Assembly: GCA_963680875.1 (NCBI GenBank)
Contig: OY804582.1
Location: forward strand, 49,680,646 to 49,744,645
DNA length: 64,000 bases
Direction of reading: 5' to 3'
Origin: Bathymodiolus brooksi
Lineage: Eukaryota; Mollusca; Bivalvia; Mytilida; Modiolidae
Position numbers and translations under genes: made by a program. The notes beneath the pieces were generated by a model, which saw nothing but the letters and a program-made list of their open reading frames with translations, was not told the DNA's origin and did not search any database. Positions 44,826-56,099 of this stretch are shown in pieces; within the stretch, counting starts at the first letter, position 1; each line of letters opens with the position of its first letter.

Positions 44826-45946
44826 TTACACAAAGTATTTCAACATTAACAAATCTTCATACATTTCTTTTGTGACCTTATTTAATTGATGTGTTTTCTT
44901 AGCTTTAGCAGTAGCTAAATATAGAAGCCTGCTGAATGCACGGCCTGCTGGCAATGTACGAGTGCAAAAAGCTAAACTATCACATAATGATTGCAATTGT
45001 TTCAAAGTTTTCTTAAAAACAAATGCATCTTCATTTAACTTTTTAAGTAATTCTTTAATTGTTTCTTCCGGTATTTTAACAAACATGGATTTAGTATGTC
45101 TAGTCAATCCAAAGTATTCCATACTTTTCACAGGACCTTCCTTTTTTTCAGCAGCAATTGGAACTCCTAATCTTTTACAAATAGCTTTGAATTTAAACAT
45201 ACTATTTGAACACTCAATATCTGACATTTCAGCAAGAAAGAAAGCATAACATATAATTATCTCAATTTGTTAATCCATGTACTTCCTGAACAGCCATTGC
45301 AAAAATGTAGAAAAATGTTGAAACGTGGAACATGATATCGAACACCCCATGGGCATACATTTGTTATTATAATACATGTATCCTATTATACAACCAAGTA
45401 AATCAAAGTCTACGGGATAGCAGGGCACAGGTCGAAATGCTGACTTAATATCAATTTTTCCTATTTTAGCATGTTCACCTAATGTTTAAATAATAGAAAT
45501 GATATTATTACATTTAGAATAATTACAGTGGCTAGTGTTTCATCAAGGAAATCAGTAACCCAATACCCAGGTGGATAATACAAGTGTGTTATTAGGCTCC
45601 AATCAGAGGTCTTTTTAGGTATTAATCCAATGCGGAAACTTCTAAGATTTAAAATTGTACGGAATCTAAAAGATCTTGCTATTCTACCAAGAGTAATTTC
45701 ATGTTCAACCCTTTCATTTGCCGCCACATGATATTGTAAAACACATTTTAATTTTTTTGTATCTAATGGTAATCTTGGAACTGAGTAATTCATGTTAATA
45801 CCAGATGTAAATCTATATTTTAGTAATTTTACAATATCTTTTATTGGATATTTTTCTAAAGCAATATATAATTCATTTAAATTAATAGGACTGTATCCCA
45901 ATTGCCATATAGCATATCTATTCAAACCTCGACCTGGATTATTCAA
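44826..45946 (-). pseudogene. Reverse transcriptase segment of Ngaro/DIRS-like element (copy 2)
   Basis: Two long minus-strand frames cover it. The first (45946-45479) has a linker ('NNPGRGLNRYAIWQLGYSP', 'PVPRL'-like 'SVPRLPLDTKK') and the RT start 'EITLGRIARSFRF', 'GLIPKKTSDWSLITHLYYPP'. The second (45227-44826) has 'ICKRLGVPIAAEKKEGPVKS', 'SLCDSLAFCTRTLPAGRAFS' and 'YEDLLMLK'. Between them, broken codons hold 'MGCSISC'-type residues near 45340. The YxDD box is not readable near 45240-45300. The sequence order and the 'PAGRAF' thumb are typical of DIRS-group RT. Confidence 0.88.
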
Positions 45947-46089
45947 TAATGGAGTGCGAACATAGAGTGAATATGTATTAAAAGGTGAGGCTGTGCATGA
46001 AGTCTAAATTTGTTGCACATTGCTGATAAATGCATACTCCCGCACTTCATGCAATAATGTTTAAGCAAACAATTGGTTTTGAAACATCC

Positions 46090-46734
46090 TTATTTGAATT
46101 TAAAATCATAACATGGCTTTTGAGAAGAAACTAGAAACTGAGCTGCTGTCGAGCTTCCATTATCTAGCGTCCCTCTTGCGATAAATTGTAACCATGAATT
46201 GCCATCAATTTGAGACATTGTTCTGGTTTGATTGTATGCAATTCGAAGTCGAAATTGTTGGTCGCATTGATAAACCCTGTTAAAATGAGCATCAACTACA
46301 GCTCCCCTAATTATAGACATATACGATAGTGAATATCCAGCTAATAAATGGTGTCTATCAATCATAACATTAGCATTATTAATAAAGGCATCTGTCCAAA
46401 TTTTTATTGAATTAATCTGTTTTACTTTGTTGGGCTTATTTATCAGATACATTAGTAATTTACCCTCTGCAAGTGATAAGAAATTATGTTTTACACGTTG
46501 GCAATTAAAATGGTGTCGTAAAAGTAATGACAAAACAGTATATTCTAAATTCCAAAATTTGTCTTTAGTGGTCTTTGATATAGATATATCAGTTTCAATG
46601 TCGCATGTAAGCAACATAGGGTCTGTATTAGTCACGTTGTTTACGATGCGATCCTCATCATGTATAACTGCTTGAACGGCCGACGATTTTATCTGCATAG
46701 GTGGAGGCTGCGCATGTGGTTCTATTTTCTGCAA
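46090..46734 (-). pseudogene. Gag-like protein segment of Ngaro/DIRS-like element
   Basis: A 214-codon minus-strand frame immediately precedes the RT linker. It contains 'IKIWTDAFINNANVMIDRHH', 'LSYMSIIRGAVVDAHFNRVY', 'CDQQFRLRIAYN' and 'WLQFIARG'. This WxxAF...YxxxIRxA...W..YD.QFR pattern is the capsid-like domain I associate with ORF1 of DIRS/Ngaro elements. It forms the nucleoprotein particle in the element's life cycle. Cys residues follow the frame end ('KHYCMKCG' type, near 46050), so a zinc knuckle may be broken off. It is the longest open frame in the window. Confidence 0.75.
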
Positions 46735-46929
46735 TGTTGCATGTTCATCAACTCCTCGTCATATACGCCTATCAACTGGTCTATTTACTGGTTCCTCTTT
46801 TTCAACCACTCTACCTCTTAGCACACGCCCTTGGATTGGGGGTCGGGTCATATCTGTTATAACACCTCTACATCGAGGCGTCTTTTATCAGAGCAGCAAT
46901 CTATTGGGTTATAAAGTTTACTTCTTGGT
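46735..46929 (-). pseudogene. N-terminal part of the gag-like segment / leader
   Basis: Minus-strand codons upstream of 46734 read in broken frames with charged, Arg-rich residues ('RGRVLRGRVVEKEEP' type). This suggests the frame once began further upstream, near 46900. Start codon not determined. Confidence 0.4.
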
Positions 46930-47160
46930 AATCAACAGAGCTTTTAAAATTTCCCCCTTGGTAATCAACTTGCAAGTGAGGGATACGACTGATTGTCTTG
47001 GCCTTTTAAATGAAACGTTGCACGGGCAATTCTGTAAAATTTAGATTTGGATTGACCAACATTCACAGAGTACTATACGATATTGGCATTTAATTGATGT
47101 TTATTTTCATACAATAAATGAATTTGAATATTTACAGTATTAAAATAAATTAATAACATT
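46930..47160 (-). repeat. Putative direct repeat of the Ngaro-like element (5' side)
   Basis: Partner of 34590-34880. It lies directly upstream (minus strand) of the gag-like segment, where the left A repeat of a split-direct-repeat element would be. Shared phrases are 'ttggtaatcaacttgcaagtgagg', 'ttctgtaaaatttagatttggattg' and 'aatatttacagtattaaaataaat' (parts). Confidence 0.55.
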
Positions 47161-47194
47161 ATTCTTATATATTTTTGTATTATATAGTGCTACT

Positions 47195-47505
47195 TGTCAG
47201 CTACGATATCCGCGCAAAAAACCCCGATACGTCTCGACTTTCATTTCCTTTGTAAGGGGTTCATGGTTTACTTATTTATTTACGTATACTGAGGTCCAAC
47301 ACAATTTTATCTGGAGCAGTACCTGCTACCCCTACCAGTCCATTCTCGATTTTTAGTGGGGTTCGTGTTGCTCCATCATTAGTTTTCTGTGTATTGTTTT
47401 GTGAATCGTTGTTTGTTCTCTTGTCCTTTTTCGCCTGACCTTAGTGTCATCTGTCCTTCGATTTACGACTTTTGGTATCTCCGACCTGTTCTCACATTAA
47501 CATGT
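47195..47505 (+). mobile_element. Retroelement 3'-UTR fragment
   Basis: The longer 3'-UTR variant of the family at 5218-5710: 'gtcagctacgatatccgcg', 'cgtatactgaggtccaacac', 'agtggggttcgtgttgctcc', 'cgttgtttgttctcttgtcc' and the end 'cttttggtatctcc'. No coding residue remains. Repeat H follows directly at 47510. Confidence 0.7.
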
Positions 47506-47509
47506 TTAA

Positions 47510-47770
47510 TTGGCGTTATGTTCTCCGTCCAAGAAAATAAACAACGTTTCAACATAAACTATTATGCTACACAATTATCTACGGAAGGTGTGAGTCTGAT
47601 AATACTTACATCATGCATGCACATATCGAAGTAAATTTATTGTGCAAAGGCGAAAGATTGGAAAATCTCTGAAATTGAAAATTGTCAAGGAAAATATTAA
47701 TCAGTTTTATATTTACTCTTTGAAATAAGCACTTACACAATGGCTAATTGGTGAAGGGTGTTGCTGCTTT
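47510..47770 (+). repeat. Dispersed repeat H, copy near 47.6 kb
   Basis: 'gttctccgtccaagaaaataaacaacg' (in part), 'aaagattggaaa' and 'ggctaattggtgaagg' are shared with 3035-3340. The middle, with 'cacgacg...tttctggaataa', is deleted. Confidence 0.6.
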
Positions 47771-47794
47771 GGGCCTGTATTTGTACTACTAACG

Positions 47795-49340
47795 AATGCA
47801 TTTCTTGGGATTAATGGTCGAAGTAGGAGCTACAGGTTAAAATATCATCTAGATCAAGGTCCGGGACCTTCCGATTGTTGGTTTTAAACTTATAAAGAAC
47901 GTCGGACCAGTACAATTGTATTTGTGTTGACATATTAAGTTGAGTTTAATACTTCAGTGAGTCGAGTCATTACGGGACGTTTGCTTACCTAAACTTATAT
48001 TGTCCATTAGCAATCTAAGCCACATTCCGTCAAGCGCAGTGTGGATCTTCGTTGTTGTATCATGTCATTTCTACGCTTGAAATAATACAAAGCTATGTTA
48101 TGTTTCTAGCGTGTTCTAGCCCCGATTAAGATAGCCCTGTTATGCCTGGCGACCTGTTCTAAGATCAGCCAAAAACAAGAATACTCTAAGTCTGTTTTGT
48201 AATTTACCTTATGGATTAATATAAAAATATACAAGAAATAAGGTTGGGTAATAAGAATTGCTGGTCTGGTAATCTCTGCTGAGAAAATACATTAACTAGT
48301 TTTTGAAATTATAAAATGACTTTTGAATTGAATGGATCGGATCTATTAATGTTGGTTTAATATCTATGCATGGCATGACAACAAAGACATAATTATGGTA
48401 AATGTGTCACACAAATCTGAAAAAAGAGTCGCAACAATTCCATTGTAAAATACGGTACCAGGCATATTTTTTTACGAACCAGTAGGAAATATGTCAAGAA
48501 AGGTGAAATTTGGAATTCAAGTGGTCATGGACCAGTAGAACTAGAAAATGTTGTTTAACTCTTTTATGAGTTAGTAGACAGTTATGATGCTGTAAGTTGT
48601 TAGTAGACGAAGTATATTATTACAGTTTATTCCGGTACTTGTTTGACTCTTGTTTGTTTTATGGATTTCCTGTTGTCTGAGGTTCTGTCTTTTATCTCCA
48701 TGTTTGCATTGATGATGGTTTGTTCCATTTCAAACTTGAACTTCGTGCATTCAGCGTGGCCATAGTTCTTTACATTTATACAATAAAAACAAAAACTATT
48801 ACCGGTCGCGTTGGTGTATCCATGCAAATGGTAGGTCTGTATGTAATAGACAATTACATATTTCTACTGATTTCCCGTATACTCTAACAAGTACAACTTA
48901 TTGATAGTACTATGTAAGTACCAATTTCTGTATAATGATACTATTAAGGTTATCCTATATCTAATATTGAAAACTGTTGTTGTGTATGCCATCAATGTTT
49001 TAAACAATAAAACAAATGCATAATGGCGTATGAATTTCGAACTAATTATCAATCCTTAGTTTTCTGGGTAGTGTATTGTAGATCGTTGTTTGTCCTTTTG
49101 TCCTTTTATCTTTAAGCCATTTTATTGTTTCCCTCTCCCATTTATGGCATCTGAGTACCTCTTTGGTAACTTTTATTTTTTCTTGAGTACATATTAAAGA
49201 TCATCTAAGGGAAAGGACACCTAGCATGCCGACGTAATCAGTGATAATTGTTGTAGACATTACAGTTACCGTCATGTAGAAACACCGTACAGAATAATAT
49301 CCTTCGTGAATATAATTTGTTTCCAATCAGATTGTGTCAT
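47795..49340 (+). repeat. Dispersed repeat E, copy 3, with ~750-bp internal insert
   Basis: 'gcatttcttgggattaatgg' (47797) and 'gctgtaagttgttag' (48590) are only about 40 bases apart in the copy at 24640, so 47835-48585 appears inserted or was lost there. The right part matches 12480-13230 ('ctaacaagtacaactta', 'taaggttatcct', 'cagtgataattgttgtagac'). Nothing in the insert is recognised, although 'cgaaccagtagga' and 'tggaccagtagaa' recur within it. Confidence 0.55.
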
Positions 49341-50165
49341 TCACCTAGAAGTAAAGTAATCCTTTATGTGAAAATGCTTAGCATAAACAACCCAATACAA
49401 TTACATTTTTTGAACTAAAATCACACATTGAAAATGTTGATATCAATTAAATCAAAAGGTACTTTTGATTTAAACTTATAATTTTGATATGGTAGCTTCA
49501 ACAGCTGTTTTATATTGGTGGTTTTAAGGGTGGGGATAGGGTAGCTTAATATTATGGTATTTTACTGGTGGTTTTAAGGATAGTGATATAATAGCTTAAT
49601 ATGCTGTTTTTAATGGTGGTTCTAATGATGGTGATTGCTAGCTTAATATGCTGGTTGTTTAACTGGTGGTTCTAAGGATGATGATAGGGTAGCTTAATAT
49701 GCTGGTTTTTACTGGTGCGTCTAAAGATGATGATAAAGTATATTCGGCAACATTTTTTGGGCGGCAGTTCTATTGTCTTCGATTACCATCTGCCTGTTCG
49801 AGCTTCAGCTATTTCAATACCTCTTCTTGTGAAGTTCGTTGTCTCATCTGATCAAAGTAAATTCGTGATATGGTAGGATTCTTAGGATGTTTCCTAGTGA
49901 AAGTTGTAAAGCCCAAACCTCTTTCGTAATGTGAAATTTATTACACTCCTGTTGATATCGGTAAACATATCTTACCTTTCGCATGGATCCTTTGTCATAT
50001 ATGTATCCATGAAAACACAATTATTGACCAGGAAGCTCAGGACTCGCTGGATACCCCAATATCTAATTGTATTATTCCATGTACTAATTTTAAGCCTTTT
50101 GTTATGAAATTATATTCAAAACGCTGTCAAGACAGTTGGGACCAACAAATGCATGGCAAATTGCA
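49340..50165. repeat. Block C, partial third copy C3
   Basis: This matches 29360-30240 and 39990-41060: 'aatcctttatgtgaaaatgcttagcataaacaacc' (in part), the minisatellite, and the spacer to 'ctgtcaagacagttgggaccaac'. Both ends are abrupt. Confidence 0.75.
49495..49735 (+). repeat. 51-bp minisatellite, array in C3
   Basis: About five diverged units with 'ggtggttttaagg..agtgata' and 'agcttaatatgctggtt'. It is the smallest of the three homologous arrays. Confidence 0.8.
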
Positions 50166-50585
50166 CGAATTTTGCACTTAGCTACTTAAACAAGTTAAAT
50201 ACTCACAGAATCGTAAAATAAATCTGTAACCAGCTTGTATCAATGTCACCAACTACGTCATCGGATGACGATAAATTACAAAAGTCAAAGTCGATAGATG
50301 GATGTCTAAAGTATTTTTTCCGGAAAAAGTTATATGTCAAGAAACAATTCTAGAATTTGTATGTTTGTATTCACCATAGTCATAAATTGAGCATAAAGAA
50401 TGACATGAGCTAATTATTTCTTAAATCAGATGAAATTTTTTTTTCATCGCTATCAATTTTTACAACGTTTCTGTAGAGTTATGCATTCTTGTAAATAATA
50501 GCGCGAGGTAATTGGAACAGCGCCCAAAATAACCTCTGTCTATGTACGCTTGAATGCATGAAATTACCGTAAATGCCCTGTTAGA
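50166..50585. other. Unassigned spacer
   Basis: 'caaagtcaaagtcgatagatgg' near 50282 recalls segment G (20610, 51575). Otherwise no element is recognised. Confidence 0.35.
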
Positions 50586-50588
50586 ATC

Positions 50589-50776
50589 GAAATAATTATC
50601 GGATGCCGAGCTCTATGCTTATTTTAACATTTGTCATTATTTTACACCAAGCTATGGGTAGGCATTATATTTGTCAGGATTATACACCTCGCTTTCGCTC
50701 GGTGTAAAATAATGACAAATATAATGCCTACCCATGTTTATATAAGCATAGAACCCGGCATCCGAGAATTATTTCT
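50589..50776. repeat. Long foldback (MITE-like) hairpin
   Basis: Outer arms 'gaaataattatcggatgccg' (50589) and 'cggcatccgagaattatttc' (to about 50775) are nearly complementary over about 40 bases. Inner perfect arms 'gggtaggcattatatttgtca' (50655-50675) and 'tgacaaatataatgcctaccc' (50713-50733) enclose 'cacctcgctttcgctcggtg'. A further left segment 'tgtcattattttacacc' (50632-50648) is complementary to 50701-50717, so two alternative pairings compete. There is no coding capacity. Confidence 0.9.
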
Positions 50777-51334
50777 TAAATAAGACACGTATGTTACAAT
50801 TTTAAAAGCTTACGAAGATGATTTTTTTTAATTAATTGCTGGAATTTTCATCATATTGATTACCTCTTATTTTCACGACCATTTCATCTTGATGCAATAA
50901 GCAATGATTTTACTTATTGCAGTTGTCATTCCTTGTTATACACAAACCGCTAATAGAGTAGAATATCAGTATTATGTAGGTTACCTACAACTGACGACAG
51001 TTATCAAATCAATTTCCAAAAGTTAGTCAACATGCGGCCGAAAACATGGGAATTATTTCATGACATTATTTACAACCCTATTTTCAAATACCGTTTTAAA
51101 AGCTGATCTACCCGTGTGAGATTTCCTTAATTAATTGGCAAGGCAAATATACATTCAAGTGCCGACATGCCTTTTTCTTGAATCTTGTTGTGATTATACA
51201 TGGATCTATTGTATGGGAGTAAGGGTTGTTTTCTATCGTTCTAATGTTCTTTGATTTAACTTTGTAATGAATGCCAACAATTTACATTGAATAATAAGTG
51301 TAATTAAGTGGATTTAAAAAATCAACTGCGGAAT
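50777..51334. other. Mostly unassigned
   Basis: 50772-50850 matches 21205-21270 ('cacgtatgttacaattttaaaagcttacg', in part). The rest has no recognised feature. Confidence 0.4.
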
Positions 51335-52040
51335 GTTGTTGAAGATGAATATATAGACAAATACCCCGAGTTGTAAATCTCTTTCTGATGTGGTCCGTGT
51401 TCCTCATCATTATTGTATTCTGTGTTGTGTGTCATCGTTCTAGGACTTGAGCCCAATATGGCTCATGTTTCTAAGTTGTCCACTCTTAGCTGCACCTCCT
51501 GTTTTCTCTAACGTTTTCTGACCGATATTTTCCAGATTGATGACACTTTGAACTTGTACAATTATAAAAACAAAGTCGTCAAAGTCGATAGGTGGTTGAT
51601 TTTAGTAATTTGCACTTCTTCTAAATGAATATATAGTAAAAGTGAATCACATCTTTTCACCACGGTCCTGTATAGATATATGAAATGACACAGGCATGAT
51701 GTCAGTGAATTGTCCATATATAGGCATCTTCGAAGAATAGTATATATCGGATTTTATGAAGTCAACGAAAATACTTTATTACCCTACGATTCATTTAGGT
51801 GTTCAGTTTTAATGATATTATGTTCTCTTTGGTATTATTTATTCATTAAAATGATTTATCTTATTATTAATTGGACAATATACGTCAAATAGCTTAGATC
51901 ATGTATACATACAACTCAAACGATTTGCAAATAATTTAAAAACAAATTAGCTTCCTCGTGTTGAAAAAGTACTTACATATTATCTGGGTATATGTATGAG
52001 TTTAGCACTAGGTTCAACTGCAGGTTGTATTTGTAGATTA
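51335..52040 (+). repeat. Dispersed segment G, copy 2
   Basis: Collinear with 20340-21090: 'atagacaaataccccgag', 'ggtccgtgttcctcatc', 'atttccagattgatg'-type, 'aaagtcgataggtgg', 'gatcatgtatacatacaactc', 'gtgttgaaaaagta' and 'gcactaggttca'. It is non-coding. Confidence 0.6.
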
Positions 52041-52435
52041 GCCATGTTTATGTTTTCGTCTCTACAATGTTTGATATGTACAGATGGTTTACCACCTGTT
52101 TAGCTAATGTTGCTGTTTTTTGTTGCTTATTACATGCTACAATATAAATGTATCCAGTAAGTTTACAAATATATGTTGAGAAGTACACCTAATATAAAAC
52201 AGAATGAATAAAGACACAGATTAAATGGTCTAGAAATGTTACACAATATCGTTTTGTTTGTTTTTTGTGTTTTTGTTTTTGTTTTTGTTTGTTTATTTGT
52301 TTTGTTTTAGTTTTTGTTTTTGTTTGTTTTTATTATTTGTATATTTTTTTGTTTGGGAGGTGAGTGTAGGTTTCCATTTTACCTGTATAAATGATGACAC
52401 CAGTCGAATTAGAGAGCAACATAGCAATATCTAGT
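52041..52435. repeat. Low-complexity (GTTTTT)n-type tract before copy B
   Basis: 52252-52352 is almost pure G and T ('gtttttgtttttgtttgttt' and variants) with brief interruptions. It is 80 bases from the visible start of copy B. The rest of the interval is unassigned. Confidence 0.8.
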
Positions 52436-53324
52436 TTGAATATTCACGTGTAATATGTGAAATACACAGATGTTGGTTACGCATGTTTGTACACAACTCG
52501 TTTCTCATTTCATCAACACTTTTAAATTTATCGGTATAATGCCTTTTCCAGTGGCAAACAAATCGTTTAAATTATTTCCATATTATCAATACAATGTAAT
52601 ATTTCCATTATTTGACGACCCATGTATCAACCATGCAATATTGTTTTATTCAATATTGATCAATTGATTATGTTAATGTTATTTTACCCGTAATGTACCC
52701 GTGTATATGATGACATAATTATAATTATATCATACTTAATTTTGATGCTGGTTTGAGTTTCCATGTGCTATGCATGCAATACACCGAGGTCATAGTTCTG
52801 TTTGATTACATATATGTACAACATTTCACAATCGTATTAATTTATAAAATGTGAGGTATTCTAATACATGTAATACACCGGGGTTACCGATGTCATAGTT
52901 CCGTTTTATGTATGTGTACATTAAATTTCACTAGCACATTTATATTGATGTAATGCAGTATATGAGTAACACATATATGTAATTTACTGTAGTAAGATCA
53001 TTTCAATCATTTTTATTTCACATACACTGTATAATGTTTCCATTGTATAGACCATCAATACATTAACAGTTCAATATTATTGTATTGTAGGTTTATTTAT
53101 GACAATTTTAATCTATAGCTAATTATTTACTTTTATTTCTTTTTCAGTCCAGTGTAAGTATTATGTTCATCATAGTTACTTTTTATTTAAATATATAAAT
53201 TTGATAATCACCTGTAAGGTAAGTACTTGTGTATCTAATCTGTCCATTCATTTAACTATATTGATATATTATATTACTTTACATCTGTTGTTTCACAGTA
53301 CCTTGCATTATATAACAGACTTAT

Positions 53325-53895
53325 ATATTTCTTATGTCAATCTTACATCTAAAACAACCGACACCACATAATAATGTTTTACATGAAACCCATGAATACA
53401 CTACTAGGACCATTGTAATTGTCATTAGACGTTAGATATATCAATCGATCAATCTATCGATACAACTATCGGTAAACTATGTAGCTTTTATTCCGTACAT
53501 GTATCGGTCAAACTTGTACTGTTCTGTGGTGTATATAAGGATTTAAACTTCTAATATAATAATACGAACAATGCTGACTACGGGCAAAGACCATACAAAT
53601 GCACTCTTCAATATCTACGTTAAAACTTTGCTGAATTTCAATTCTTTACGAGCAGTAAATGTGATTGTATTACAAAATATCAGTAATAACACATTCACAT
53701 TATTTCCTTGTCACATTGTATTTTTGTCAGTCCATATGGTGATCCATAAATCAGTAGACAGCTTCCATTTGTATGCAACTAAAATAATATAATTTAATGT
53801 GGTACCGTTTCATACACAGCTCCATATAATCGAATAACGGCAAAACATACAACACAGTTTACAGATTTATAAAACTATTAAAAAAAAATGTAATA
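53325..53895 (+). repeat. Dispersed repeat R1 (copy B), 3' part deleted
   Basis: This matches 900-1460 and then jumps to 2427. The junction 'aaaaaaatgtaatattatctag' fits a deletion between two 'gtaatatt' octamers that lie at 1460-1467 and 2427-2434 in copy A. Confidence 0.85.
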
Positions 53896-53997
53896 TTATC
53901 TAGATGAAACATATAGGCTTATGACCACTTCTAAAGGCTTTTGGGCACAAATTGAATGATTTGTTCAATAAAAAACTATTTTTGTTAAAGAAATACT

Positions 53998-55635
53998 ATA
54001 TACATGTCCATTCTTGATTGCTCCTTCATTTGGTTCCTATCATGGTGTCCGTGATAGCGGGATGCTGCTAATAGGCAAACTACTGAAACAAGGGTTCTCT
54101 GTGGCTTAGTCATCACTGTATCTATGTCACAAATGACCACAGAAATGTTCCGTATGTCGATCCAGAGAATTTAAATTCGTTCGTTTATTTCCGTGTTGTG
54201 ATGTCCGCTACGATTTCCACGAAAAATCGATGTTCCATCACGATTTCATGTGGTGCAGGATCTGCTAACCTTTCCGGAGCACCCCTGCTTAAAAGTGGGG
54301 TTCATGTTGATTGGTCATTAGTTTTCTGTATAATGTTTTATGGATCTTTATTTGTCATGTTGTGATTTTTACCTTTGTTCTCTCTATCCCTTGATTTACG
54401 GCTTCTGATTACCCCTTTGGTATCTTCAAACTATTATCACTTAAATGTCATGTTTTCCGTCGAAGAAAATAAACAACGTTTCAACATACAAAATAATATT
54501 CTATGATACACTCTAAGGATTGTGGGAGATTGATATTACAATTTAAATCAAATTTAGTGGACACGACGAGTTTCTGGAATAATCAACAAAGGTAACATAT
54601 TGGAAAGCCAAATAATTTACAGGAAATGTCAGAAATTGAAAAATGCTAAGGGAAATATGAATACATTTTTGCATTGCGTTTGAAATAAATACATACAATA
54701 TGTTTGTTTAATTGGTGAATGATGGTGAAACAATTGTTATGCAATACACTTGTATATGTGTATTGTATCCCTCTTCATTCATCGACATCATCATAATCAA
54801 ACATTAAAGAAAAAATTAAAAACCCCGTACCAACGAACAAGGCACGCTCAGGACAAACCAGATATTGTAACGCTGGGAACTTGCGTTCTCATTTTCCCGC
54901 TATTACTATTGGAAACGCGAAAATCATTTATTCTCTATTTTCCAATAAAACCAACAAAGTTTAATAAACTTTCTGTGACAGATACTTAATTTATCTGAAT
55001 ACCCTTTGGTATCTTCAAACTCTTCTTTTTGAAAAGTTTGTTTTCGAAATCAGCGATGGGGACTGTGCATGATCAGCTTAGTGTGAATAATAATCATATG
55101 AACAGAAACAATATTCTGCCTATTGTTCTTTTAAACACAGTTAAGGAGCTTAATAACCAAAACATATAAGAAATAGTACATGGAAGTCTTGTAGCAGATC
55201 TTAATATTATTTGTAAAATATACTGCGAACTAAGACTTTCATTACTCATTGTTTTAGTGTTCACTTGTTGTAATTGAGTTTTTAACCTGTTTCAAAAGTA
55301 TACAACTTTAACTAGTATAATGCTAAAACATGTCAGATATATGAAACTAATATGCGTCATTGGCAATAGTGTTCCTTGGAAACATTACAGGCAGACGACA
55401 TTATATGAAGTTCAAAGTCGAAAGACAGTTTTTGTTAGTAGATATCGTATGAATTATGAATATGTAAGGAAGCAAATCTAACATTGTAATGATTGTTTAT
55501 TATGACGGTCGTGCATAAATATATGAAATGACAGAGGAATGAAGTCCACATTTTCTCTAGCTCTACACATGTTCGACGGAAACTATGCCTATTTATATTC
55601 TGTATACATACAATGAATACACCAATCAGCTTTGA
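53998..55635 (+). repeat. Copy B equivalents of retroelement tail, H, 3345-3620 segment and D
   Basis: The order is the same as 2544-4340. The retroelement tail lacks about 55 bases of the variant 3' UTR (near 54235). Repeat D lacks the 'ggaaggcagtattgg' to 'cccaa' section (near 55258). The remainder aligns with scattered substitutions. Confidence 0.85.
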
Positions 55636-56099
55636 TCAAGTAGACTTATAACCGAAACATGAAAAACATATATATATATATAGCTGACCGCCACAGCTCC
55701 AATAATTATCTCCTTAGTATTAGACGCTAAGATCAGCTAAAACCCTTAATATATTTATTTATTAAGATATCAAATTAAATGAGTTTTTTTAAATGGTCAG
55801 GATTGCATAAAAATAAAAGACCAATTAAATCGCACGTAGGAATTCGGCCCGGTACTGACATGCAAACAGTATCGGAGACTTTTTCGACGACTGCAAACGG
55901 ATTGCTTTAAAGTTGCAGATAGGTAAAGACGATGACAAAAAGGAATCGGAATATCAAAAATATATTTATCATGCTTCAAAGGGGTACCAATATTATGGCG
56001 AATCAGGTCACGGCACCAATAAACAACTATTTTGAAAAAGTGTTGTATGAAAATTTGACATTTGAGATTCCTCCTCTGCGGTTTTTAAAAGTAGTCGAG

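Noticed and set aside
44962..45249. Plus-strand 95-codon frame as a gene
   Set aside because: It is antisense to the DIRS-type RT segment with the thumb motif on the minus strand.
46427..46675. Plus-strand 82-codon frame as a gene
   Set aside because: It is the antisense shadow of the gag-like segment 46734-46090.
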